The notes: generated from the sequence alone by a model not told the origin. A stretch of DNA of 40,956 nucleotides from JBBCJM01 sp037190175 (GCA_037190175.1 JBBCJM010000023.1:1-40956), one strand, 5' to 3'. Shown: positions 30,957 to 39,316, counted from the first letter of the stretch. A program made the numbers and translations.

Positions 30957-32132
30957 TCAGCCCCTGCCCGCCGCCACCCGCGCCATCGCCTCGCCCAGCG
31001 CCGTCTCGTAGAGGGCGAGCTTGCCCAGCCCGCGCTCCAGCGCGGCGGCGGCCTCGCGGGCGAGGGCGGCGCGGTCCTCGTAGGCCGCCATGATCCGGGC
31101 CAGCACCGTCTCCTGGTCCTGGGCGGTCGGATCCACCGTGTGGTCGTAGCCGAGGCTGCCGAACAGGCCCGCGAACTTGCGCGAATAGGCCATCGGCACC
31201 ACCGGCACCCCGGCCGAGAAGGCCGCGATGCAGGCGTGCATCCGCGCCCCGGCGAAGAAGTCCATCCCGGCGATATAGCTCTTGGCCTCGCCCGGGGTGG
31301 CGAAGGCGGGGGCGACGAGGGTGCCCGGGAACCGCGCGGCCAGGTCGATGCAGGCCTGCACGTCGTCCTCGACCCCGCCGCGGGTCCAGCCGATCACATG
31401 AGGCACCAGATGCACCTCGCAGCCCTCGGGACGAGCGCGGAAGGCGGCGACCAGCGCCTCCATCAGCCCGCGGTAGTCCATGCGCAGGCCGAACATGTTG
31501 GCCCTGGTGTAGCCGCCGCTGGCCAGCAGGCCCGAGACGTTCAGCCCCACCCGCACCGGGCCGCCCGCCGGCCGCGGCGGGGGCGGGTCGAAGGGCAGCT
31601 TCAGCGCCACGTCCGAGGCCTCGATCACCGGCCGGGCGATCCCCATCCCGGCCAGCGCCTCGGTCGACATCCGGTCGCGGGTGCAGACCACGGCCGCGCG
31701 GCGGATGGAGGCGGCCGCCAGCCGGCGCAGCAGCGGCGAGCGGAACGGGCCCATGGTCTGCGGCGCCAGCACCAGCGGGCGGCGCAGGACATGCGTCATC
31801 GCCTTCATCTGGTACATCCTGGCGAAGCGCTTCCAGCCGTAGATGTCGGCGAAACTGTCGCCGCCGCCGATGTCCACCACCATGTCGCAGCGCCGCAGCG
31901 CCGCCAGCGCCTCCCACGGCCGGCGCTGGGGCCGCAGGGACAGGACCTCGACATCCGGCCCCCCGACGCAGGGCGGGCGCGGATCGCCGCCGTCCAGCAC
32001 CACGAGGCGGACGGAAAGGCCGCGGGCGCGGGCCTGGGCGCGGATGATCTCCACGTCCGAGACGGTCAGCGCCCCCACGCCGAGGTTGTCGTTGCGGGCC
32101 CCGTGGAACAGCAGGCCGATGGTGATCGTCAT
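30957..32132 (-). CDS. polysaccharide pyruvyl transferase (CsaB/WcaK family)
   Basis: Product of 391 residues from the ATG at 32132 (MTITIGLLFHGARNDNLGVGALT, the usual family start). An ATG at 32150 would add six residues. VVDIGGGDSFADIYG, LAPQTMGPF, VVCTRDRMSTEAL, EASDVALKL and FAGARMHACIAAFSAGVPVVPMAYSRKFAGLF cover the whole GT-B-like pyruvyl transferase domain. The final motif contains the H-C-x-A-x-x-x-G-V-P-V type signature. The enzyme adds a pyruvate ketal from phosphoenolpyruvate to a sugar, giving acidic substituents. It is convergent with the O-acetyltransferase, seven bases apart. Confidence 0.87.
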   Translation of the reverse strand: MTITIGLLFHGARNDNLGVGALTVSDVEIIRAQARARGLSVRLVVLDGGDPRPPCVGGPDVEVLSLRPQRRPWEALAALRRCDMVVDIGGGDSFADIYGWKRFARMYQMKAMTHVLRRPLVLAPQTMGPFRSPLLRRLAAASIRRAAVVCTRDRMSTEALAGMGIARPVIEASDVALKLPFDPPPPRPAGGPVRVGLNVSGLLASGGYTRANMFGLRMDYRGLMEALVAAFRARPEGCEVHLVPHVIGWTRGGVEDDVQACIDLAARFPGTLVAPAFATPGEAKSYIAGMDFFAGARMHACIAAFSAGVPVVPMAYSRKFAGLFGSLGYDHTVDPTAQDQETVLARIMAAYEDRAALAREAAAALERGLGKLALYETALGEAMARVAAGRG

Positions 32133-32210
32133 CCGCGGGAACTCTCGCATGGCACCGGGTAACCGCCCCCTTCTAGCGCCTGCCCGGGTGGATGCCACCC
32201 TTCTCTGCAT

Positions 32211-32632
32211 TCCGGGAGGCGGCCGGCGGTCATTCGTTCTCTTTCTGAAGTTCCTTCAACTGACGAAGCTATACTTGGCAGTTAGGGGTGGCTGGCGTTG
32301 CCTCGCAGGCAAACAAGAAAAGTTCAAAATCGTTTGGCGCAGAAGGATTTTCCGAGCATCGGGGTTACACAAAAACATGAAAAAAAACGCATGAAGGGGC
32401 AAGATGCCGGGACTGAACACGATCGCAGGCCGGCTGATGGCGTGAGGCTCGAGGGAAATCCTCGCGCCCTGGCTCCGTCCGCCGTCGGCGTGAGCAGGAT
32501 CGCCGCGACTGAGACGGGGTTCCCGCCTTTCTGCCCCATTTCCTCCGCATTCCCGCCTCGCCCCGCCGCTAGACCCGGAGGGGACGGCGGCCCTGCCCTT
32601 CGGGGGCCGCGGCCACGACCGGGGAACATACC
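32211..32632. promoter_or_regulatory. AT-rich intergenic island upstream of the TadE/TadG pair
   Basis: No gene is supported. The stretch from about 32230 to 32395 is strikingly AT-rich for this window (26 of 60 bases are G/C at 32341-32400, including a run of eight A). It contains small dyads: TTGCCT-CGC-AGGCAA at 32298-32312, and CTTC/GAAG around 32253. From 32400 on the composition returns to normal. Likely a promoter or regulatory region, or the scar of an insertion; a small RNA cannot be excluded. Confidence 0.4.
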
Positions 32633-33037
32633 ATGGCCTTGCGCGACACTTTCCGCCGCCTGCTGCGCGCCGAGGACGGGGGCGCCACGGTGGAGTTCAC
32701 GCTCTTGGTGCCGGCCTTCCTGGGCATCGTGCTCTTCGCCGCCGATACCGCCACCTCCTTCAGCCGGCAGTCGAACATCTGGTCGGTCTCGCAGCAGACC
32801 GCGCGGATCGTCGCCCGCCACGGCATGGAGCCCGAGGCCGCCGCCGCTTTCGCCCGCCACAACCTGCGCATCGGCGACTACATGCCCGAGGTCGCCGTCA
32901 CCCTGGACGACCGCACCCAGAGCGTGACCGTGGTGGTCACTGCCGCCACCGCCGAACTGGCCCCCTTCGGCGTGCTCTCCCGCGCGCTGACGAAGGAACT
33001 GACCGTCTCGGTCTCGCAGGCGCTCGAGCCGATCTGA
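32633..33037 (+). CDS. TadE-like pilus assembly protein
   Basis: A 134-residue product. It starts FRRLLRAEDGGATVEFTLLVPAFLGIVLFAADTAT, the TadE-family leader: a basic N-terminus, then a G-x-x-x-V-E-F prepilin-like cleavage region, then one hydrophobic helix. The remainder is a small periplasmic domain. TadE and TadF are pseudopilins needed for Flp/Tad pilus assembly. The rest of a tad operon is not in the window. TGATG overlap couples it to the TadG-like gene. Confidence 0.82.
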   Translation: MALRDTFRRLLRAEDGGATVEFTLLVPAFLGIVLFAADTATSFSRQSNIWSVSQQTARIVARHGMEPEAAAAFARHNLRIGDYMPEVAVTLDDRTQSVTVVVTAATAELAPFGVLSRALTKELTVSVSQALEPI

Positions 33038-34560
33038 TGCGCGCCGGCCCCAGGCGGCGCCCCCTGCGCGGCGAGGCGGGCGGGGTGGCGGTCTTCGGCC
33101 TCTTCGCCCTGGCGCTCTGCGCGCTGCTGGTGGGTTTCGCCATCGACGCCACCAACCTCTACCGCCACCAGACCCTGCTGCGGCTGGCCGCCGATGCCGC
33201 GGCCCATGCCGGGGCGGTGACGCTGGCCCGCGGCGGCAGCCCGGCCGAGGCCGAGGCGGCGGCCGCGGCGATGGTCGAGCAGAACCTGCCCGAGGCGCGC
33301 TTCGGCCGGCTGGTGGCCGATCCCGCCGCCGACCTGCGGGCGCTGGGCTTCGACCCTGCCACCGGGCGGCTGGTTCCGGCCGCGGGGGGCGCGCCGGCCG
33401 CTGCGGTGCTGGTGCGGCTGCAGCGCAGCCATGCGGTGGGCAATCTGGTGCCGACCCATGCGCTGCGGGCGGTGGGGCTGGGCGGCTGGACCACCGGGGC
33501 CAGCGGGGTGGCGGCCCTCGTCCCCTCGCGGCGCTGCCCCAACGCCGGCGGGCTGGTGGCGCGCGGCACGCTCTCGCTGGGCGGGGGCGCGCAGGCCGGC
33601 GCCGGGGTCTGCCTGCACGGGCAGGAGGGGCTGGCGCTGCCCTTCGGCGCGGCGAGCCCCGCCGGCGGACCGCCAAGGGCCAGCCTGCCCGACCCCGCTC
33701 GCTGCACCGGCCCCTGCGCCGAGATCGGGGTGGCGGCGATGAACCTGATGATCCCGCCCTCCGCCGCCTGGGTGGAGCGGCTGGCCGCGGGCTTCCTGAA
33801 CCCAGCCGTCACCCTGCCCGAGGAGACCGCCTTCTTCGCCGAAGCCGGCTTCGGCCCGGATCTGGAGCCGCTGGCCGAGGTGCGGGTTCCGGTGCGCGGG
33901 CTGCGCCAAGGCGACGTGGTGCGGCTCTCGCCCTTCTTCTTCGGCCTGCTGCGCACCTATCCCGCGGGGCTGGTCTACGAGGTGAACTGCCCCGCCGTCC
34001 CGGGCCGGCCGCGCGAGAGCCTGACCCTGGGCGACTTCCCCGAGGCCCCGCCCCTGCGCGGGCTGGTGCTGGTGACGGACTGCCCGCTGCGGCTGGGCGC
34101 CCATGTGCGGATCGAGGGCGCGCTGATGATCCTGCGCGGCACGGCCGATATCCGTTTCCAGCCCGGGGCGCGGATCGGGGCCGCGCCGGGAGCCTGCCCC
34201 GCCGGCGCGCGCACCCGGCTGATGGCCACCGGCGACCTGGCGCTGCCGGCCGGGCTGGCGGGCGCGGGGCTGGGCGTGGTGGCGGGCGGTGCGTTGCGGC
34301 TCGAGGCGCAGGAGGCCCGGCGGATCCACGGTTTCGCGGTGCAGGCGGGCGGCGACCTGCGCACCTCCGGGCCGCTGGTGCTGGAGGGCTGCCCCGAGGC
34401 GGCGGGCGACCCGGTGCTGCCGCCGCTCAGGGTGCTGACCCATGTGATGCCCGACCTCGAAGGCTGGGTCGCCCCCCTCGACCCCGATCCCCCGGCCCGG
34501 CCCCTGCCCGGCACCCCGGTCGAACGGCTGGCCCTGGAGGGCAACCGGGCGGGGGGGTGA
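33037..34560 (+). CDS. TadG-like pilus-associated protein with Cys-containing C-terminal domain
   Basis: Product of 507 residues. The N-terminal TadG-like segment GEAGGVAVFGLFALALCALLVGFAIDATNLYRHQTLLRLAADAAAHAGA is clear: one membrane helix, then an Asp and an Ala-rich helix. The long periplasmic part has a series of scattered Cys residues (RRCPNAGG, GVCLHG, RCTGPCAEI, VNCPAV, TDCPL, GACPAG, EGCPEA) and a repetitive segment resembling a short beta-solenoid (GALMILRGTADIRFQPGARIG, LGVVAGGALRLEAQEARRIHGFAVQAGGDL). I see no von Willebrand domain, which many TadG proteins have. It probably acts at the cell envelope with the TadE-like protein; the specific role is unknown. Confidence 0.75.
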   Translation: MRAGPRRRPLRGEAGGVAVFGLFALALCALLVGFAIDATNLYRHQTLLRLAADAAAHAGAVTLARGGSPAEAEAAAAAMVEQNLPEARFGRLVADPAADLRALGFDPATGRLVPAAGGAPAAAVLVRLQRSHAVGNLVPTHALRAVGLGGWTTGASGVAALVPSRRCPNAGGLVARGTLSLGGGAQAGAGVCLHGQEGLALPFGAASPAGGPPRASLPDPARCTGPCAEIGVAAMNLMIPPSAAWVERLAAGFLNPAVTLPEETAFFAEAGFGPDLEPLAEVRVPVRGLRQGDVVRLSPFFFGLLRTYPAGLVYEVNCPAVPGRPRESLTLGDFPEAPPLRGLVLVTDCPLRLGAHVRIEGALMILRGTADIRFQPGARIGAAPGACPAGARTRLMATGDLALPAGLAGAGLGVVAGGALRLEAQEARRIHGFAVQAGGDLRTSGPLVLEGCPEAAGDPVLPPLRVLTHVMPDLEGWVAPLDPDPPARPLPGTPVERLALEGNRAGG

Positions 34561-34727
34561 GTGGCGGCTGCCGGGCTGCTCCCCGCCCATCCAGCGCGGC
34601 ATTTCTGTCGTCCCGGCGCGGAATCGTGCCGCCGGCATTGCATTCCGCGGCACAGCGGAGTTTACCGCGCCCCGATATTCGCAGCCCGACCGGCGCGCCG
34701 CCGGCCCCGAACCGCCCCGAGGCATGA

Positions 34728-36440
34728 ATGACCATCGCGATCCCCAACCTCGCCCCGATCCCGGAACTCTATGTCTCCTGGGACAGCGCGCAGAAGCTGA
34801 AGCTCGAGGCCGGCAACCTGCCCTCCTGGGACCTGACCCCGCGCCAGACCTGCGACCTGGAACTGCTGATGAACGGCGGGTTCTTTCCGCTGAAGGGGTT
34901 CATGAGCCAGGCGGACTACGAGGGCGTGGTGCGGGAGATGCGGCTGGCGGACGGTACGCTCTGGCCGATGCCGGTGACGCTGGACGTCAGCGAGAAATTC
35001 GCCGAAGGGGTCGAGCCCGGGCAGGACATCGCGCTGCGCGACCAGGAGGGGGTGATCCTCGCCATCCTCTCGGTCACGGACAAGTGGGTGCCGGAGAAGG
35101 CGGTCGAGGCGGAAGGGGTGTTCGGGGCCGACGACCTGGCCCATCCGGCGGTGAACTACCTGCACAACGTGGCCGGCCCGGTCTATCTGGGCGGCGCGGT
35201 GACGGGCATCCAGCCGCCGGTGCATTACGACTTCAAGGCCCGCCGCGACACGCCGAACGAACTCCGCGCCTTTTTCCGCAAGCTGGGCTGGCGCAAGGTG
35301 GTGGCCTTCCAGACCCGCAACCCGCTGCACCGGGCGCATCAGGAACTCACCTTCCGCGCCGCCCGCGAGGCGCAGGCGAACCTCCTCATCCACCCGGTGG
35401 TGGGCATGACCAAGCCCGGCGACGTGGACCATTTCACCCGGGTGCGCTGCTACGAGGCGGTGCTGGACAAGTATCCGGCGCAGACCACGCATCTGTCGCT
35501 CTTGAATCTCGCCATGCGGATGGGCGGCCCGCGCGAGGCGCTGTGGCACGCGATCATCCGCCGCAACCACGGCTGCACCCACATGATCGTGGGCCGCGAC
35601 CATGCCGGGCCGGGCAAGAATAGCCAGGGCAAGGATTTCTACGACCCCTATGCGGCGCAGGAACTGGTGCGCCAGCACCAGGCCGAGATCGGCATCGAGA
35701 TGGTCGATTTCCGCCAGATGGTCTATGTGCAGGAAAAGGCCCAGTATTTCCCGGTGGACGAGGTGCCCGGGGGCTCGACCGTGCTGGACATCTCCGGCAC
35801 CGAGCTGCGCCGCCGGCTGCGCGAGGGGCTGGACATCCCCGACTGGTTCTCGTTCCCCGAGGTGGTGGCGGAACTGCGCCGCACCTCGCCCCCGCGCTCG
35901 CAGCAGGGCTTCACGGTGTTCTTCACCGGGCTTTCGGGCTCGGGCAAGTCCACCATCGCCAATGCGCTGATGGTCAAGCTGATGGAGATGGGCGGGCGGC
36001 CGGTGACGCTCCTGGACGGCGACGTGGTGCGCAAGCACCTGTCATCCGAACTGGGGTTCAGCAAGGAACACCGCGACATCAACATCCGCCGCATCGGCTA
36101 TGTCGCCTCCGAGATCACCAAGAACGGCGGCATCGCGCTCTGCGCCCCCATCGCGCCCTATTCCGCGACCCGGCGGGCGGTGCGCGAGATGGTCGAGGCC
36201 TATGGCGCCTTCATCGAGGTGCATGTGGCCACCAGCCTGGAAGAATGCGAACGCCGCGACCGCAAGGGTCTCTACAAGCTGGCGCGCGAGGGCAAGATCA
36301 AGGAATTCACCGGGATCTCGGACCCCTACGAGGAACCCGCCAGCCCCGAACTGCGGGTCGACACCGAAGGGACCGAGGTGGACCACTGCGCCCACCAGGT
36401 CCTGCTGAAGCTGGAGGCCATGGGGCTGATCCGGGGCTGA
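34728..36440 (+). CDS. bifunctional ATP sulfurylase / APS kinase (PAPS synthase)
   Basis: Product of 570 residues. The N-terminal PUA-like part (FFPLKGFMSQADYEGV) is followed by the ATP sulfurylase domain with QTRNPLHRAHQEL (the HxxH ATP-binding site) and GRDHAGPGKNSQGKDFYDPY. A C-terminal APS kinase domain (from about residue 388) has P-loop GLSGSGKST, LLDGDVVRKHL and KGLYKLAREGKIKEFTGISDPYEEP. It makes APS from ATP and sulfate and then PAPS. Both active sites look complete. The likely use here is to supply PAPS to the sulfotransferase at 23653-24591, although general sulfur assimilation is also possible. The ATG at 34728 follows GAGG; an overlapping ATG at 34724 is out of frame. Confidence 0.93.
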   Translation: MTIAIPNLAPIPELYVSWDSAQKLKLEAGNLPSWDLTPRQTCDLELLMNGGFFPLKGFMSQADYEGVVREMRLADGTLWPMPVTLDVSEKFAEGVEPGQDIALRDQEGVILAILSVTDKWVPEKAVEAEGVFGADDLAHPAVNYLHNVAGPVYLGGAVTGIQPPVHYDFKARRDTPNELRAFFRKLGWRKVVAFQTRNPLHRAHQELTFRAAREAQANLLIHPVVGMTKPGDVDHFTRVRCYEAVLDKYPAQTTHLSLLNLAMRMGGPREALWHAIIRRNHGCTHMIVGRDHAGPGKNSQGKDFYDPYAAQELVRQHQAEIGIEMVDFRQMVYVQEKAQYFPVDEVPGGSTVLDISGTELRRRLREGLDIPDWFSFPEVVAELRRTSPPRSQQGFTVFFTGLSGSGKSTIANALMVKLMEMGGRPVTLLDGDVVRKHLSSELGFSKEHRDINIRRIGYVASEITKNGGIALCAPIAPYSATRRAVREMVEAYGAFIEVHVATSLEECERRDRKGLYKLAREGKIKEFTGISDPYEEPASPELRVDTEGTEVDHCAHQVLLKLEAMGLIRG

Positions 36441-36454
36441 GGGGGTTCGCCGCC

Positions 36455-36521
36455 GGTAGGGTGGGCAATCTGCCCACCCTGGATTGGCCACCGGGATGGT
36501 GGGCAGATTGCCCACCCTACC
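36455..36521. repeat. REPIN-like element: two inverted REP-type palindromes
   Basis: Arms 36455-36478 and 36498-36521 are perfect 24-bp reverse complements with a 19-base spacer. Each arm also contains its own palindrome, GGTGGGCA-ATC-TGCCCACC. This nested structure (two REP palindromes in inverse orientation) is that of a REPIN. It lies between the converging sulfurylase and beta-helix genes, a typical REP location, and can double as a transcript-end hairpin. Confidence 0.8.
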
Positions 36522-36592
36522 CCTCAGCCCGGCCGCATCACCGGCAGTCGGACAGCACCCCGTGCGGCCCGCAGGCGCGCCGTCCTGCCGGA

Positions 36593-38164
36593 TCAGTTCC
36601 GGCCGAGGGCCGAGATCTTGATCCAGTCGAGGATCTGGGTCGTGGTCCAGCCGAGGACCGGGATCCTGATGATGTTGGTGGCGGCCGGGGGCGGGGGCGG
36701 CGCCGGGGTGCCCACCGGGGCGAGGCTGGCCACAGGGGGGGGCGCCGGAGCGGCGGGCGCCTCGGCTTCCGGCGGGGTGACGGGGGCCGGCGGCGGGGAG
36801 ACGGGGGCTGCAGCCACGGGCGCGATGGCGCCGTCCCCGGCCAGGACCGCGGTGATGCTGGCCGCGGCGGCGGCGCCTTGCGTCTCGTAGGCGCCCCGGT
36901 CCGGGGCCGCCCCCCCGGGGCGCGGCTGCCCCAGAAGGTCGCGGGCGGGCGCCGCCACCTTGTCGCCGGTGTCGACCAGCCCGCTGTCCGGCCGCGGCCG
37001 GTAGTCGAAGGCGAAGGGATCGGCGAAGACCGCGCCCGGCGTGCCGATCACCGAATTGCTGCGGAATTCGACGCGGGTGGCGGGATCGGAGGCGCCGTTC
37101 AGCATCATGGCCGCATTGTTGACCACCAGCACATTGGTCGAAGGCGTCCCGTTCTTGTGCCTGTTCACCATGAGCCAGGGATGTTTGGAGGTCTGCCCCC
37201 GGGCGTTCACCACGGTGTTGTTGACGATCTGCGCATTGCGCCCGCCATAGACGGAAATCCCGTGCGGTGCGGAGACCGAGACCAGGTTGTTCGAGATCCG
37301 GAGGTTGTCGTAGAAGCCGTCGAAGAGCCCGATCCCCTGCAAGACGCAGCGCAGCGGATGATCCGGTGCCCCGGTCCATTCCAGGATGATGTTGCTGTCG
37401 ACTGTCAGCCCGGTGACGCTTCCCCCGGCAGGGGCATAGGACTGGAAGCCGTCGTCATGATTGCCGTCCGTCTTCACGCAGTTGTAGACGCGGTTCATGC
37501 TGACGGTGGACCCGCTGAAGGCCCGCAGGCCGTCCCCGTTGTAGCCGTTGATGATGTTCCGGGTGATCTGCGAATCCTGGCCGGTGATCATGATGCCGTG
37601 ATAGATGCCCGTCAGCCTGTTGCGGCTGGCCACGCTGCGCGGCCCTTCCAGCAGGATGCCGCTGTACTTGCGCGCCTCCCAGCGCGCGGCGTCCCAGTTC
37701 ATGAACTTGTCGGCCGCGGCCTCGCTGCGGATGTCGAGCCCCTCCACCGCGATGTTCGAGGTCGTCTTGTGGGCACGAATGAGATAGCTCGCCCCCTTGG
37801 CCGGATCCTGGGGCCAGATCGCCAGATCCTGCAGCGTGATGTTGCGGGTATCCAGGGACAACAGGATCGAATCGAACCGGGCCTTGTGGGCGTTCTGCGC
37901 CCGGATGGTCACCGTACTGTCGAAGCTGGCGTTGGTCTTGATGATGACGGCGCCGTAATGGCCGTCCTGCAGCAGCAGGGTGTCGCCGCCCCTGACCTTG
38001 CCCGACTTGAGCGCCGCCTCGATGCTGGCGAAGGGTTTCGCCGCGCTGCCGTCCGGGTTGGCGGGGACCGCCGCCCCGAGCGGGGCCACATGATAGGTCT
38101 CGGCCAGGGCGGGGGCGGCGCAGAGCGCGGCGAACCCCAGGAGGAATGTCATGATGCGGTGCAT
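36593..38164 (-). CDS. secreted right-handed parallel beta-helix protein (polysaccharide lyase-like fold)
   Basis: Product of 523 residues from the ATG at 38164 (GAGG upstream); an ATG at 38179 adds five residues. The signal peptide is MHRIMTFLLGFAALCAAPALA. Many beta-helix coils follow (ITRNIINGYNGDGLRAF, VDSNIILEW, RISNNLVSVSAPHGISVYGG, QIVNNTVVNARG), with N-ladder residues typical of pectate lyase-like or NosD-like repeats. After about residue 400 comes a Pro/Ala-rich linker, then a short hydrophobic end, IIRIPVLGWTTTQILDWIKI. It could be a polysaccharide-modifying lyase or epimerase, or a binding protein, working on the exported polymer. No catalytic set is certain. Confidence 0.78.
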   Translation of the reverse strand: MHRIMTFLLGFAALCAAPALAETYHVAPLGAAVPANPDGSAAKPFASIEAALKSGKVRGGDTLLLQDGHYGAVIIKTNASFDSTVTIRAQNAHKARFDSILLSLDTRNITLQDLAIWPQDPAKGASYLIRAHKTTSNIAVEGLDIRSEAAADKFMNWDAARWEARKYSGILLEGPRSVASRNRLTGIYHGIMITGQDSQITRNIINGYNGDGLRAFSGSTVSMNRVYNCVKTDGNHDDGFQSYAPAGGSVTGLTVDSNIILEWTGAPDHPLRCVLQGIGLFDGFYDNLRISNNLVSVSAPHGISVYGGRNAQIVNNTVVNARGQTSKHPWLMVNRHKNGTPSTNVLVVNNAAMMLNGASDPATRVEFRSNSVIGTPGAVFADPFAFDYRPRPDSGLVDTGDKVAAPARDLLGQPRPGGAAPDRGAYETQGAAAAASITAVLAGDGAIAPVAAAPVSPPPAPVTPPEAEAPAAPAPPPVASLAPVGTPAPPPPPAATNIIRIPVLGWTTTQILDWIKISALGRN

Positions 38165-38250
38165 GGAGCGCCTCGGCATGGAAGGATCGTTTCCTTCCTA
38201 ACAGCAAACAGCGCCGGGGATATGGCCGGAACGGGGCAATACCGCGACTG

Positions 38251-38442
38251 TTATCCCGCCTGTCGCCGCGCCTCCAGCGCGATCATGGGGAAGACCAGCG
38301 GCCAGACGATGCAGGCCAGGAGCCCGGCGGCGCGCTGACCGGGGGCCTTGAGGCCGTTGCGGATCTGCTCGCGCCAAGTCAGCGCCAGGGCCGGCACCAG
38401 CACCACGAGATAGACCGCCAGCAGAATGTCCCAGATCCCCAT
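38251..38442 (-). CDS. small two-helix membrane protein, unknown
   Basis: A 63-residue product. MGIWDILLAVYLVVLVPALALTWREQ gives one membrane helix, and AGLLACIVWPLVFPMIALEARRQAG gives a second, separated by a basic loop. The coding-like composition and hydrophobic pattern support a real gene, but I do not recognise the family. It lies 86 bp after the start of the beta-helix gene on the same strand and may be transcribed with it. Confidence 0.55.
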   Translation of the reverse strand: MGIWDILLAVYLVVLVPALALTWREQIRNGLKAPGQRAAGLLACIVWPLVFPMIALEARRQAG

Positions 38443-38589
38443 GCGCGCACCCTCGCCCCAGACGATAGTTGCCGGGGTCGATACAATCCTGCGGCGAGCT
38501 TCCCCGTCTCCCGCGCCATTGTCCAGCGTCCCGGCCGCCGGCCCACACCGGCTGGCGGTTCGGCGCCCATGTCTTTTCCCCCTTGCGGC

Positions 38590-38688
38590 GGATGTTTGCG
38601 AAATGTTGAATGAGACACGGGAAAGGATACGGATCCGGCCCGCCGGCTCGCCCCCTGCCCCGCCGTTTCACAAACCTTCGTTTGCGAC
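38590..38688. other. candidate res site of the downstream serine recombinase
   Basis: TCACAAAC (38668-38675) and GTTTGCGA (38680-38687) form an imperfect dyad of 20 bp ending just before the recombinase start. A further GTTTGCGA is at 38594-38601. Serine resolvases bind repeated inverted half-sites directly upstream of their gene. The spacing is not the classical three-subsite pattern, so this remains tentative. Confidence 0.45.
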
Positions 38689-39312
38689 ATGATGATCGGT
38701 TACGCCCGCGTCTCCTCGGCCGACGGCCGCCAGTCCACCGACCTGCAGCGCGACGCGCTGGTCGCCGCCGGGGTCGATCCGGCGCGGATCTGGGAGGACC
38801 GCGCCTCGGGCGCCCGCGAGGGCCGGCCGGGGCTCGCGGCCTGCCTGCGGGCGCTGCGCCCGGGCGACACGCTGGTGGTCTGGAAGCTCGACCGGCTGGG
38901 GCGGTCGCTGCCGCATCTGGTGGCCACGGTCCGCGGGCTCGAGGCGCAGGGCGTGGGCCTCAGGGTGCTGGCCGGCGAGGGGGCGGCGCTCGACACCACC
39001 ACCGCGACGGGGCGGCTGGTCTTCGGCCTCTTCGCCGCATTGGCCGAGTTCGAGCGCGACCTGATCCGCGAGCGCACGAGGGCCGGGCTCGCCGCGGCGC
39101 GGGCGCGGGGACGCAAGGGCGGGCGGCGCTTCGCGCTCAGCCGGGCGCAGGTGCGGCTGGCCCAGGCGGCGATGGCCAGCCGCGACGGGTCGGTGGTGGA
39201 GCTCTGCCGCGAGCTGGGGGTGCGGCCGGTCACGCTCTACCGCTATGTCGGCCCCGACGGCAGCTTGCGCGACCACGGCCGCCGGGTGCTGGGCCTGCCG
39301 CCGGAGGGCTGA
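38689..39312 (+). CDS. serine recombinase (resolvase/invertase family)
   Basis: Product of 207 residues. IGYARVSSADGRQSTDLQRDAL contains the catalytic serine (Ser9 in the RVS motif), and LVVWKLDRLGRSLPHL holds conserved arginines. FGLFAALAEFERDLIRERTRAGLAAARARGRKGGR is the long E-helix and DNA-binding arm. A C-terminal helix-turn-helix is GSVVELCRELGVRPVTLYRYVG. Size fits a resolvase or invertase. It may resolve replicon dimers, which would suit a plasmid, or invert a segment; no transposase is beside it. The ATGs at 38689 and 38692 are equivalent choices. Confidence 0.88.
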   Translation: MMIGYARVSSADGRQSTDLQRDALVAAGVDPARIWEDRASGAREGRPGLAACLRALRPGDTLVVWKLDRLGRSLPHLVATVRGLEAQGVGLRVLAGEGAALDTTTATGRLVFGLFAALAEFERDLIRERTRAGLAAARARGRKGGRRFALSRAQVRLAQAAMASRDGSVVELCRELGVRPVTLYRYVGPDGSLRDHGRRVLGLPPEG

Positions 39313-39316
39313 ACGG

